Assembly (NCBI GenBank): GCA_958366945.1
Contig: CATXCY010000030.1
Coordinates: 1 to 34,417 of the forward strand
Reading direction: 5' to 3'
DNA length: 34,417 bases
Source of the DNA: Bruticola sp004554425
GTDB taxonomy: Bacteria > Vulcanimicrobiota > Xenobia > Xenobiales > Xenobiaceae
The translations under genes and the position numbers were made by a program. Positions 8,817 to 17,937 of this stretch are shown in pieces. A model generated the notes under the pieces. The model saw nothing but the letters and a program-made list of their open reading frames with translations. It had not been told where the DNA came from and made no database searches. Each line of letters opens with the position of its first letter. Within the stretch, counting starts at the first letter, position 1.

Positions 8817-11800
8817 CTAGATAAAATCATCGAAAAAGCCCAAACTCTCCAAAGAGTTAATAAACTTTGTTAAGTAAGCTTCACTGACTAAAGGCCAATT
8901 GAACTGAAAACGATATAAGGCTTGCATAGTGTAAGCATTATCAGCCTTCAGTTCGCTCAAAGTATGTCCTTCAGTTAAGTTGCGATAAGCAATTAATCCA
9001 GAAAGATTTTCTGACTGATCTTGATCTTGAAGGGCTTTCCTAAAGGCTTTGACAAATTGATCTGGCAAGCACTGATTGACAATTAAACCTTGGCGGCGCA
9101 TTACTTTTATTAGGTCATACATATATATGGCGCGATTGCTAAAGGGATGGAACAAACAGCAACGATCTGGAGTCTGAGCCAGCAATAAAATAGCTTCGGC
9201 GGTAAAGTCTATTGGAGAAAGCTCGACACTAACGCCTGAATCTTCGTAGCTGATGCAACCTATAGTATTATAAGCTCGCAACTTATTGGCAAAGCTATTG
9301 GCTTTGAGGTTTATTTGGAACTCTCCATCTTGGTTGCGGGCCATTAAATTGCCAACGCGCATAATTTTAGCTTTTAAGCCTCTAAGCATATATTCAAAGA
9401 CCAGACGTTCAGCTCTAAATTTACTGAGCATGTATTTATTGTCCATTTGCTGACCAAAATAGAGCATATGCTCATTCATAGGCTCAAAGGGATTGGGCTT
9501 TCCATCTAAAGAGAGGCCGGCCACACTAACTGTGGAGATATGGACAAGTTTTATATTTTTAGCTAAACAATAGGCCGCGATATTGCCTGTACCTTCAACA
9601 TTTACTTTATCTAAGAGATCATCTGCTTCAAAATGGCGCACGTTAGCCGAGCAATTAAAGAGAGTATCTATCGATAGATCTTGCAATTTGTCAAAGGTTG
9701 CTTTGTCAGTAATGTCACCTTCAATAAGAGTTAGTCGATCGCTTAAAAAGTATTCTTCGAAATCCGAACTGAAGTAGTATACTAAGAGTCCTTGTAAGCG
9801 CGATTTTAAGTTTTTTTGCTTTCCTTTGCGCATTAAGCAGCAACAATGACCGGAATAATTTTCCAAGAAAGTACGCAGAATATGGATGCCCAGAAAGCCT
9901 GTGGCTCCAGTAAGCATAATGTTGCCAGGATCTTGCCTTAACTGAGGATCCCAGCCTTGCAAAGTATTGTTGGCTAATAGCTTATTTATATCTGTATAGT
10001 CGTATTTAGCTAGATCTATAGGGGTGGCTACAACTTGCAAGAGACGTCTATTTTTCTTGCATACTAAATCGGCTAAAGCAGCTGGAGTGGGATAGTTAAA
10101 AACTTCGCCATAAGTAATATTATAACCGTAACGTTCTGCCTCTAATACTACTTTTGTTACCCTTAAAGAGGCACCTCCCAAATCGAAAAAGCTATCATTT
10201 CTGCCTACAGGATTAGCTAATTGCAAAATATCTTGGAAAATAAGACAGAAATCTCGTTCTATTTGGTTCTGTGGAGTTGCATACTCTATTTGGCAAGCAG
10301 AAGAAGGATCGGGTAAAGATTTTATATCCAGTTTACCGTTGTCATTTAAAGGCAATTTGTCCAAGTAAATAAAAGCGGCAGGAACCATATAGGAAGGCAA
10401 TTGGCTGCGCAAACTATTTTTTAACTTCTCTGTGTCTATCGGTTCAGTTGCTGTAAAATAGGCACAAATTTGCTTTTGACTATTTATCTCTTTTACAATT
10501 ACGGCAGCGGAATTTACTCCCTGATAATTGAGTAGTACATTTTTTATTTCGTCTAATTCGAGGCGTCTGCCGTTTAGTTTCACTTGGTTATCCAAACGGC
10601 CCAAAATTTGCATTTGTCCTTGGCTATCCCACCAAACTAAATCACCACTTCGGTAAGCACGCTGGCCCATTAAGTTAATAAAAGCTTTAGCTGTCTGTTT
10701 AGGATCGTCCAAATAACCTCGACCTACGCCTTCACCCATAATGGCCAGCTCACCTATAGCTCCTAGGGGTAAAAATTGCTGGAAACTATTGAGAACGGCC
10801 CATTTTGTATTGGCCATAGGCTTACCTAAACTGGTATCACCTTTTTTAGTAACGAGATGGGCGCTGCAAGCTATAGTAGTTTCCGAAGGGCCGTAACAAT
10901 TAAAGATCCGCAATTGTGGATTTATTTGCTTAAGTTGTTCGTATAGGTGAGACGAAAAATGTTCGCCGCCCAAAATAACCGTTTTGAGCTTAGCTACAGC
11001 TTGACATAAATTTTCAGCTTCCAAACTGTTTAGTAAATAAGAGGGGACGCAAGCCATTACTTCAGCTTGGTGATTGAGCATACTTTCTCCCAAAAGATTT
11101 GGATTATGAATTTCAGCTTCTGAAGCTAAAAGTACGCTTAATCCGGAGCAAAGCGGAGCTATAAATTCTAAAATTGACACGTCGAAAGTCAAAGAGCACC
11201 AAGCTAAGCAAACTTTATGGCCTTCGACTATAGCCCAATATTGAGTGTTGCCCTTTAAAGGAGCGGCCAAATGGGAAAGGCTGTGCTCTTCAATCATTAC
11301 TCCCTTGGGAGTTCCTGTAGATCCTGAAGTATAAATAATGTAGGCCAAATCGTCAGCTTGGTGTTCAACTTCAGTTAAATTAGTTTGAGAATAGGCGCTC
11401 CAGTCAAAATTATGCAAATCGACAAGAGCAATATCTAGAGCATTGGCTACTAAAGCTTGACGCAATTCCGCTAGCTGTCTAGTGTTGGCGTCAACTAAAA
11501 TTAAAGGTGGTTGGCTATTTTTTAAAGCAGCAACTAATCTAGCGGCAGGCCAATTGGGATCTGGTTGCATAAAAGCAGCACCAGCTTTCATGACAGCCAA
11601 ACGAGCAATATAAGCGTAAGGGGAGCGCTCAGTTATAAGGGCTATAGGTATGTTGCGCCAAGAGCTTGCCTTACTTTTTATAAAATGAGCTAAAGCGTTA
11701 GCGTGTTTGTTTAATTCTGCATAAGTTAAGCTGCAGCCTGAGCTTATAAGGGCTGTTTGTTTAGAGTATTTGGCAACAGCTTCCTCAAAGCGTTTCACGG

Positions 11801-14800
11801 TAGGTACATAGCTATAAGGTTCGTTTGTATCGTTTAAAACTTGCCATTGTTCCTGCGCTTGAAAAGAAAGCAATTTTACTTGGCTGAGCTTGTCAACTTC
11901 TATAAAGCTTAGCAAAGCGGTTAAGTATGTTTCTGCCAAGTTTTTAATGATAGTTAGATTATATAAGGGCTCTTGCCAGGAAAAGTGTAAGCGCAATTCC
12001 TTCGCATTCACGTAAATTTCTAGAGCTAAAAGGCCGTTTTCTTCGTGTTTCAACTGTTGTATAGTCAATTGCTGCCCGTTAAAAGTAAACGATTGCAAAA
12101 AGTCTCCCTGATAAATTAAAGAAGGTAAATTCTTTAAATCGAAATCGGCCGATAATTCTGCATAAGAATAACTGGGAAAACCTAAATTGGCAGAAATTTC
12201 TTGCTGTATTTGCTGTACAAAATCGATTATGGATAAATCAGAACTTAAATTGACTTTTATAGGGTAGGTGCGAGTAAACATACCTAAAGCCGAATTGAGA
12301 TCCGCTTGCGGACGTGCATTGCATACAGAATTAAAAAAGGCTTGATCTTGTCCTTTGAAGCACGCCAATACAAAGCCAAAAACAGCACAAAACAGGGAGT
12401 TGGGGGTGATGTGCAAGTTGTGGCATATTTTTGCTAAGTGTGCAGAATATATTTTATTTGTGCTTAAATTGAAGCTGCGTCCCTGGAGGCCTTGGCCTAA
12501 AGTCGGCTTGGCTTCTGGCAAAATCATATCTTGAGTTTCTGACCCCAACAGCTGGTGGAAATGCTCCCGAGCGGCTTCTCGCTCAGGCTTTTTTTCTTGG
12601 CGCTGTGCTTCTTCTTTAAGGTTGTAGTTGAAAGCTTTATAGTTGTCCTGAGGAAGTTTCTTGCCACTATAAGCTTGAGATAAACTTTGCAACAAGAGCG
12701 TTAAGCTTTGTCCGTCGGTAACAAGGTGATGAATATCAGCAAATAAATAAATACTGCTTTGATTATGCAATAAAGCAAAACGACTCAAATAAGCTTCCGA
12801 GTTGAAAGGCTCTTTCTCTTGCAAAAAGATAAAAGGTCTTATCTTATAATCTCGATCGGCTTGGGGCTCGCCTTCACCTATTTCTTTTATAACAATTTTA
12901 AAAGGCTCTGGTTCGTCTATGTAGAGGCGAGCTTCAAATTCACTTTCGTCATTAAAACTTTCCCTTAAGTATGTTTTCAAGCTGGGATAGGCGGCGATCA
13001 CTTGCTCTAAGGCAGTTCGCAAACTTGGCAAATCTGTGTGGCTTTTGGCAAATTTTATCAATATAGGGTTGTTGTAAATACATTTTGCCGGCCAGCGAAC
13101 TGCGTCCAAATATACGCCGCGCTGCACGGCGCTCAAAGGATAAGAGCGGCGCTTTTCTGCTCTAAAGCCATTATTTTCCTTTTCTTTTCCGAGCAATTCG
13201 TTTAAGTATCTGGCTAAAAGCTCCAAGTTCCTATAGCGATAAAGATCGGCAGCTTCCAAACTTAGCCCTGTTTGTTTGTATATTTCGGCCAGTAAGCTTA
13301 TCAACCCTAAAGAATTTAGGCCTAAATTCCAAAAATCGTCATGCTCGGAAAAGTGCTCTTGCTTAATAATGGCGCCAATTATGCTCCTAAGCAGCGCTGT
13401 TGTAGGTGCTGCTTTACCGCAGCGGCTCCTTTCGTGGCCCAAGGTGGTAGGGGATGCTTGGCAAGTTGCATCCTCGGCGGCCGTAACTAAGGCACCTTGT
13501 TCGCTCTTTTCAAGTTCTGCAGATAATGGCGGCAACGATGCATAGTCAATTTTATTATTGACATTTAAAGGCATTTTATCTAGGCGAACAAGGCGCGGTG
13601 TCATGTAGCGCGGTTTGCGGTTGGCAAAGAATTTCAGCATTTCTTTTTCGCTTAGAGGGCCTTCGGCTGTAAAGTAAGCGATTAAAGTCAATCCTTGAGC
13701 CGAAGGCCAAGCTTTTACTGCTACACTGTTTACGCCTGGATATTTGCTTAAACACTCTTCTATTTCGCTTGGTTCTATTCTAAAACCGCGCACTTTAATT
13801 TGTCGATCTAAACGGCCGCCTATTAGATAGCATCCCTTATTTGTAAGCATAGCCCTGTCGCCGCTGCGGTATAAATAGCGATAATATGGCTCATCATGTT
13901 GCGGATCATAAAATGGATTGGGGTATAAGGCTTGTTTTTCTTCAAATTCGCGCCCTATATAGCCAAGCATAATTTGGGGTGAAGCAATATATAGTTCGCC
14001 CCACTTGTCGTTTGACAAAGGTTGTTGCTTCTCATTGAAAATATAGAAGCGGCTGCCCTGGTGAGGATAGCCTATGGGAATATTTTCATAGTATTTGTCG
14101 ACAAAAAAGCCGCTGACGCTGCAAAGAGTTTCTGTGGGACCGTAAAGATTGAGAACTCGATAATGCTTATTAGGAGTAAAAGAAGGTAACTTTTCGCCTC
14201 CAGTAATTAGTAAGCGCAAAGACTGACTATCAAAGCCATTGACAAAGCGGAAAGCCGCTTGAGTAGTCATAAAAGCGTGACTAATTTGGTTATCTTCGAT
14301 AAAACGACTCAGTTTAGGAAAATTAAGGCGAATTTCTTGAGGTATAAAATAGAGCGTGGCGCCGCTGCACAAAGGTGGATATATTTCTAAAACATGGGCG
14401 TCAAAACTGAAGCTAGCATATGAAGAAGTGCGGCTTTGCGAATTGAGCTCAGTAAGTTTTCTATAAATATTAACGTAATGATTGAGTGCCCTTAGGGGAA
14501 TTTTGATACCTTTAGGACGGCCGGTCGAGCCAGAGGTATATAGTACTATGGCTAAGCTTTCGCTAGAAGGCTCGCATTCTGGCAATTGTACTGGAGATGA
14601 TTGGTTGAGCAACTCTTGTAAAGGCCATTTTTGCCCTTGATAATCGAGCGTTGTACTTAGTAGCTTATTTTCGCAAATAAGGCAATCGGCTTGAGCGTCG
14701 CGCAGCATAAAACTGAGTCGTTCGGATGGATATTCGGCGTCTAAGGGAAGGTAGGCAGCTCCAGTTTTTAGCACAGCCAAAATAAGCGCTGGAAGATAAA

Positions 14801-14987
14801 CTGATTGTCGCAGCATAATAGCCGCCACTTGGCCGGAAGTTAAGCCGCGCTGAATCAAATTGGCAGCCAAATGGTTGCTAATATTTTCCAGTTGTGCATA
14901 AGTGAGTACTTGTTCATTTAATATAATCGCTGGTTTATCAGCATTTTTTATGGCTGCTTGATGAAAAAGAGACAGTATAGAATCCAT
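8817..14987 (-). CDS. Dimodular nonribosomal peptide synthetase, A-T-C-A-T-R (dipeptide aldehyde type)
   Basis: The 2056-residue enzyme has the order A1 (about 1-490; YTSGSTGRPKG at 150-160, YGPTET at 282-287), T1 (about 530-600, Ser559 in LGLNSL), C (about 615-1050; HHLVTDG near 753), A2 (about 1060-1560; YTSGSTGTPKG), T2 (LGGASL, Ser about 1606) and a C-terminal reductase (TGATGFLG near 1692, HISTVS, YMLSK as YxxxK near 1851). It should activate two amino acids, join them and release the dipeptide reductively as an aldehyde (or alcohol) using NAD(P)H. Dipeptide aldehydes of this architecture cyclise to dihydropyrazinones or pyrazinones, and some from gut bacteria inhibit proteases; the product here is inference. 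All core catalytic motifs are present; T1 has LGLNS where LGGxS is usual. There is no condensation starter domain, epimerase, transporter or phosphopantetheinyl transferase in the window. GGGAGG lies 19 nt before the ATG with a small hairpin between. Confidence 0.95.
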   Translation of the reverse strand: MDSILSLFHQAAIKNADKPAIILNEQVLTYAQLENISNHLAANLIQRGLTSGQVAAIMLRQSVYLPALILAVLKTGAAYLPLDAEYPSERLSFMLRDAQADCLICENKLLSTTLDYQGQKWPLQELLNQSSPVQLPECEPSSESLAIVLYTSGSTGRPKGIKIPLRALNHYVNIYRKLTELNSQSRTSSYASFSFDAHVLEIYPPLCSGATLYFIPQEIRLNFPKLSRFIEDNQISHAFMTTQAAFRFVNGFDSQSLRLLITGGEKLPSFTPNKHYRVLNLYGPTETLCSVSGFFVDKYYENIPIGYPHQGSRFYIFNEKQQPLSNDKWGELYIASPQIMLGYIGREFEEKQALYPNPFYDPQHDEPYYRYLYRSGDRAMLTNKGCYLIGGRLDRQIKVRGFRIEPSEIEECLSKYPGVNSVAVKAWPSAQGLTLIAYFTAEGPLSEKEMLKFFANRKPRYMTPRLVRLDKMPLNVNNKIDYASLPPLSAELEKSEQGALVTAAEDATCQASPTTLGHERSRCGKAAPTTALLRSIIGAIIKQEHFSEHDDFWNLGLNSLGLISLLAEIYKQTGLSLEAADLYRYRNLELLARYLNELLGKEKENNGFRAEKRRSYPLSAVQRGVYLDAVRWPAKCIYNNPILIKFAKSHTDLPSLRTALEQVIAAYPSLKTYLRESFNDESEFEARLYIDEPEPFKIVIKEIGEGEPQADRDYKIRPFIFLQEKEPFNSEAYLSRFALLHNQSSIYLFADIHHLVTDGQSLTLLLQSLSQAYSGKKLPQDNYKAFNYNLKEEAQRQEKKPEREAAREHFHQLLGSETQDMILPEAKPTLGQGLQGRSFNLSTNKIYSAHLAKICHNLHITPNSLFCAVFGFVLACFKGQDQAFFNSVCNARPQADLNSALGMFTRTYPIKVNLSSDLSIIDFVQQIQQEISANLGFPSYSYAELSADFDLKNLPSLIYQGDFLQSFTFNGQQLTIQQLKHEENGLLALEIYVNAKELRLHFSWQEPLYNLTIIKNLAETYLTALLSFIEVDKLSQVKLLSFQAQEQWQVLNDTNEPYSYVPTVKRFEEAVAKYSKQTALISSGCSLTYAELNKHANALAHFIKSKASSWRNIPIALITERSPYAYIARLAVMKAGAAFMQPDPNWPAARLVAALKNSQPPLILVDANTRQLAELRQALVANALDIALVDLHNFDWSAYSQTNLTEVEHQADDLAYIIYTSGSTGTPKGVMIEEHSLSHLAAPLKGNTQYWAIVEGHKVCLAWCSLTFDVSILEFIAPLCSGLSVLLASEAEIHNPNLLGESMLNHQAEVMACVPSYLLNSLEAENLCQAVAKLKTVILGGEHFSSHLYEQLKQINPQLRIFNCYGPSETTIACSAHLVTKKGDTSLGKPMANTKWAVLNSFQQFLPLGAIGELAIMGEGVGRGYLDDPKQTAKAFINLMGQRAYRSGDLVWWDSQGQMQILGRLDNQVKLNGRRLELDEIKNVLLNYQGVNSAAVIVKEINSQKQICAYFTATEPIDTEKLKNSLRSQLPSYMVPAAFIYLDKLPLNDNGKLDIKSLPDPSSACQIEYATPQNQIERDFCLIFQDILQLANPVGRNDSFFDLGGASLRVTKVVLEAERYGYNITYGEVFNYPTPAALADLVCKKNRRLLQVVATPIDLAKYDYTDINKLLANNTLQGWDPQLRQDPGNIMLTGATGFLGIHILRTFLENYSGHCCCLMRKGKQKNLKSRLQGLLVYYFSSDFEEYFLSDRLTLIEGDITDKATFDKLQDLSIDTLFNCSANVRHFEADDLLDKVNVEGTGNIAAYCLAKNIKLVHISTVSVAGLSLDGKPNPFEPMNEHMLYFGQQMDNKYMLSKFRAERLVFEYMLRGLKAKIMRVGNLMARNQDGEFQINLKANSFANKLRAYNTIGCISYEDSGVSVELSPIDFTAEAILLLAQTPDRCCLFHPFSNRAIYMYDLIKVMRRQGLIVNQCLPDQFVKAFRKALQDQDQSENLSGLIAYRNLTEGHTLSELKADNAYTMQALYRFQFNWPLVSEAYLTKFINSLESLGFFDDFI

Positions 14988-15029
14988 CGCGGCGCTGTTG
15001 AGACAGCCTCCCTTAATTTGTTTAAGTTG

Positions 15030-15059
15030 TTGTACAGCCCTAAGTGGCCGTGCAATAAT
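15030..15059 (+). promoter_or_regulatory. Candidate extended -10 promoter for the 15115 operon
   Basis: TTGTAC (15030-15035) and AATAAT (15054-15059) are separated by 18 nt, and the -10 box is preceded by TGC, giving an extended -10. It is the best plus-strand promoter-like site in the 127-nt region shared with the divergent NRPS. Transcription start is not shown. Confidence 0.35.
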
Positions 15060-15114
15060 GTATACTACTGGCGGCTAACTTTCAATTTCTATCTACGTCA
15101 GGTGGGATAAAAGG

Positions 15115-15966
15115 GTGAGTGAAGTAATAGAAAACGATATTAAAGCTCAAAAAAAGCGCGAATTTATAGCTTACTTATTTTATCTGATAGGTGGTTCGGT
15201 TATTATCGGCCTAATCGGCGCTTTAATCTTGCTTACCGTATTGTTTGCGCAAATTTTGGGCTGGGGCTGTGCTTTGCTTATAGCACTTTTCTTTGCTGAA
15301 TTACTCTTAATGTTTGCTTATTCTCACCCTGGTGGAGCTTATCTGGAAAAAGCTGAGTTACTACCTTTTTTTAGTGAATTACCACTTAGACGTATTGGAG
15401 ACAACATTAAAAAAGCTATCTATGCTGTAACTGCTCTCATGGGCGTAGTACTTTTTGGTTTAGCTTGTCCAGATATTTTTAAGTTTTGTATTTCTCAAAG
15501 TAATGCTCACTTAGTTCCCTATTATGTTATAGAAATATTTTTGCTTTATTTCATTTATGTTTTGATAACAAAGCGGGTCGTCTCTCTTTTTTCTGCTTCT
15601 CACACCTATAGATACGAAAAAATCAGAGCCGATATTATGTTTTGCCATGGCGGAGAAGGAGAACTGTCTAGTCGAGAGGCTTTTGCCTCCCAAAAAGAAG
15701 CCCTAGAAAAAGAATTGGAAAAGATCAAAAATCAGGTAGAAAAAGCCAAACGAAATAATTATTTCTTTATTTGCTTTTTTATTTTGCTTTCTTTTGCCGC
15801 TTTCTTTTGGCACGTTTATTGTCTGTCTGCTATTTATTTCTCTTTGCCTGGGCACTGGGGGGTAGTTTGTTTTGTTATTTTTGCGCTGATCTATATAGCT
15901 ATAAGTTTGGCTTTAGATAGAAAATTCAGCTCTGTTTATACTGGCAGGGAAACGGACGACGAGTAA
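15115..15966 (+). CDS. Hypothetical multi-spanning membrane protein
   Basis: I do not recognise a family. The 283-residue protein starts at GTG with AGGTGGG about 8 nt upstream. It has a short charged N-terminus, two adjacent hydrophobic helices (about 20-65), two more at about 97-120 and 135-155, a cytoplasmic-looking loop with a predicted coiled coil (about 178-215, KEALEKELEKIKNQVEKAK), and a final hairpin of two helices (about 216-275). The tail is charged. It is divergent from the NRPS and lies 36 nt before the chorismate mutase/DAHP synthase gene on the same strand, so it is probably the first gene of that transcript. There is no motif for transport or catalysis. A role linked to the NRPS cannot be inferred from position alone. 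Confidence 0.7.
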   Translation: MSEVIENDIKAQKKREFIAYLFYLIGGSVIIGLIGALILLTVLFAQILGWGCALLIALFFAELLLMFAYSHPGGAYLEKAELLPFFSELPLRRIGDNIKKAIYAVTALMGVVLFGLACPDIFKFCISQSNAHLVPYYVIEIFLLYFIYVLITKRVVSLFSASHTYRYEKIRADIMFCHGGEGELSSREAFASQKEALEKELEKIKNQVEKAKRNNYFFICFFILLSFAAFFWHVYCLSAIYFSLPGHWGVVCFVIFALIYIAISLALDRKFSSVYTGRETDDE

Positions 15967-16002
15967 AGGAACTGAAGGTATAAAAAAATTAGGAGTATAG
16001 AA

Positions 16003-17067
16003 ATGGCTGTGAAAGATAATCGCGTAAGCGCTTTGCGAGATGAAATAGATAAGATAAATTTTAAGATTTTAGATCTTCTAAATCAAAGAGCTGCTATAGC
16101 CTTGGAGTTAACTGGAGAAAAAGCTAAAGCAGGAATCGACGGTTTTGATCCTGTGCGTGAGTCTTCCATGTTGGAAGAATTGGTAAAACACAACGGTGGC
16201 CCCTTTAGCAATTCTGCTATCAGCGAGCTTTTTAAACATATCTTTCAAGTTACTTTAGAGCTTATGAGCGGTCACGAACGCCAAAGCTTAAAAGTATCTC
16301 GCGGTTATAAAGCTGAGAACACTTTAGTAAAAGTTAACGGCGCTACTTTCGGCGGTGGTGTTTTTAATATTATTGCTGGGCCTTGCTCGGTGGAAAATGA
16401 AGAACAGGTTGAAGCTGTGGCATCTTGCCTTGAAGCTTCAAAGGTAAAAATTATGCGTGGCGGCGCTTTTAAGCCGCGTACTTCACCTTATAGTTTCCAG
16501 GGATTGGGATTGCCTGGCTTAAAAATGCTTTACGAAGCGGCTCAGCGCCACGGTTTAGCTGTGGCCAGCGAAATTACCGATGTGCGTTTACTTGATAAGA
16601 TATATTCCTATGTAGATATTGTACAAATAGGCGCTCGCAATATGTATAACTATCCACTATTACAAGAAGTAGGAGCTATGGGCAAGCCGCTGATTTTGAA
16701 GCGCCATTTTGCAGCTACCTTGGATGAATTTCTTTTAGCGGCTGAATACTTAATGAAAAGTGGAGCTTCTGAAATTATTTTATGCGAGCGCGGTATTCGC
16801 ACTTTCGAGCGTTGGGTGCGCAGCACTCTGGACATTTCTGCTGTTCCTTTATTGAAAAAAGAGACCCATCTTCCCGTTATTGTGGATATTTCTCACGCTG
16901 CTGGCCGACGTGATATTTTGCTTCCTTTAGCCAAAGCAGCTCAGTCGGCGGGAGCTGACGGCTTAATGGTTGAAGTACATAATGATCCTAAGTGCGCTCG
17001 TTCTGACAGCCAACAACAACTCAATTTACAAGAATTTGTCAAATTAGCACAGGCCTTAGGAAAATAA
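16003..17067 (+). CDS. aroA: Bifunctional chorismate mutase / DAHP synthase
   Basis: The 354-residue fusion has an N-terminal AroQ-type chorismate mutase (about 5-90; RDEIDKINFKILDLLNQRAAIA, GEKAKAG, DPVRE) and a C-terminal class I-beta DAHP synthase (about 118-354; IAGPCSVE, GGAFKPRTSPYSFQGLG, IGARNMYNYPLL, LKRHFAATLDEF, DISHAAGRRD). It condenses phosphoenolpyruvate and erythrose 4-phosphate in the first step of the shikimate pathway. In Bacillus-type fusions the mutase domain senses prephenate or chorismate for feedback inhibition, which is likely here by homology. AGGAG lies 7 nt before the ATG. It is probably co-transcribed with the preceding membrane protein and the following glycosyltransferase. 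The symbol follows the Bacillus name aroA(G) for this fusion and is not the EPSP synthase of E. coli. Confidence 0.93.
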   Translation: MAVKDNRVSALRDEIDKINFKILDLLNQRAAIALELTGEKAKAGIDGFDPVRESSMLEELVKHNGGPFSNSAISELFKHIFQVTLELMSGHERQSLKVSRGYKAENTLVKVNGATFGGGVFNIIAGPCSVENEEQVEAVASCLEASKVKIMRGGAFKPRTSPYSFQGLGLPGLKMLYEAAQRHGLAVASEITDVRLLDKIYSYVDIVQIGARNMYNYPLLQEVGAMGKPLILKRHFAATLDEFLLAAEYLMKSGASEIILCERGIRTFERWVRSTLDISAVPLLKKETHLPVIVDISHAAGRRDILLPLAKAAQSAGADGLMVEVHNDPKCARSDSQQQLNLQEFVKLAQALGK

Positions 17068-17112
17068 TTAGCTCGGAAGATTTTTCTGTATTAAGTGGGA
17101 GCTTTGGAAAAT

Positions 17113-17817
17113 ATGGATGAAGCGCTATGGAAGGATCGCCTTTTAAGTGTGATCATTCCTTGTTACAACGAAGAAAAGCTCATTCTCGATTTGGTGATGT
17201 CCGTTTTGGCTTCTCCGGTTCCCAATAAAGAAGTTATTGTTATAGACGACGGCTCGACGGATGGAACTAGGCATATTTTGCGTGAAGCGGTAGAATCGCT
17301 GGTCACTAAGGTTGTTTATTGCCGAGAAAATCGCGGTAAAGGAGCGGCTATTAGGCGTGGTATAGCTGAAACTTCCGGAGACGTAATTATTATTCAAGAC
17401 GCCGATTTTGAATATTCGCCTGACTTTTATCCTCAAGTTGTGGAACCAGTTTTAAGCGGGCAGGCTGAAGCTTGTTACGGATCGCGTTTCGCCAAAACTC
17501 GCTGGATAAAGGGCGCATATGTATGTAATATCTTGGCTAATTGGTTCTTAACTTGGCTGTCTAATCGCTTTACTGGCTATCGCCTTACCGATATGGAAAC
17601 ATGTTTTAAAGCTGTTAGACGCGATATTTTACAGTCTCTCACTTTGGAACAGGAGCGTTTTGGTATCGAGCCGGAAATTACGGCTAAGTTGGCTAAAGCA
17701 GGATGTCGCATAGTCGAAGTTCCTATAGATTATGCACCGCGTTGCAAGTCTTCGGGCAAAAAAATCGGCTTCAAAGATGGATTGCAAGCTATTGCTTGCA
17801 TTTGGAAATATCGCTAA
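17113..17817 (+). CDS. Family 2 glycosyltransferase (dolichyl-phosphate mannosyltransferase-like)
   Basis: The 234-residue protein is a soluble GT2 enzyme with a single GT-A fold: LSVIIPCYNEE at the N-terminus, VIVIDDGSTDGT (43-52), the acidic metal-binding DAD (96-98 in QDADFEYSP), and the C-terminal block ERFGIEPEITAKLAKAG common in DPM1-like enzymes. It most likely moves a sugar from a nucleotide sugar onto a polyprenyl phosphate at the inner membrane face, but the substrate is not determined. There are no C-terminal membrane helices. The frame opens at GTG 17095, but ATG 17113 is preferred since GGGAG lies 11 nt upstream. It starts 45 nt after the DAHP synthase gene and ends with a terminator at 17833. 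Confidence 0.88.
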   Translation: MDEALWKDRLLSVIIPCYNEEKLILDLVMSVLASPVPNKEVIVIDDGSTDGTRHILREAVESLVTKVVYCRENRGKGAAIRRGIAETSGDVIIIQDADFEYSPDFYPQVVEPVLSGQAEACYGSRFAKTRWIKGAYVCNILANWFLTWLSNRFTGYRLTDMETCFKAVRRDILQSLTLEQERFGIEPEITAKLAKAGCRIVEVPIDYAPRCKSSGKKIGFKDGLQAIACIWKYR

Positions 17818-17832
17818 GACTACCGATAATTG

Positions 17833-17877
17833 TCGGCTCTGAACATACTCTGGCTTTAGAACTGGGCCGATTTTTTT
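17833..17877 (+). terminator. Intrinsic terminator after the glycosyltransferase
   Basis: TCGGCTC (17833-17839) pairs with GGGCCGA (17864-17870) across a 24-nt loop, followed by seven T residues. A smaller stem just upstream (CCGA/TCGG) competes with it. It closes the 15115-17817 transcription unit. Confidence 0.75.
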
Positions 17878-17937
17878 GATTGTCGAAAGGAAATAAAAAG
17901 GAGGAAACGCAGCTTAAGCGAAGCGTAAGGCCGTTCT

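Noticed and set aside
17878..17937. A separate small gene after the AAGGAGG at 17898
   Set aside because: No ATG, GTG or TTG follows at usable distance before the foldase ATG.
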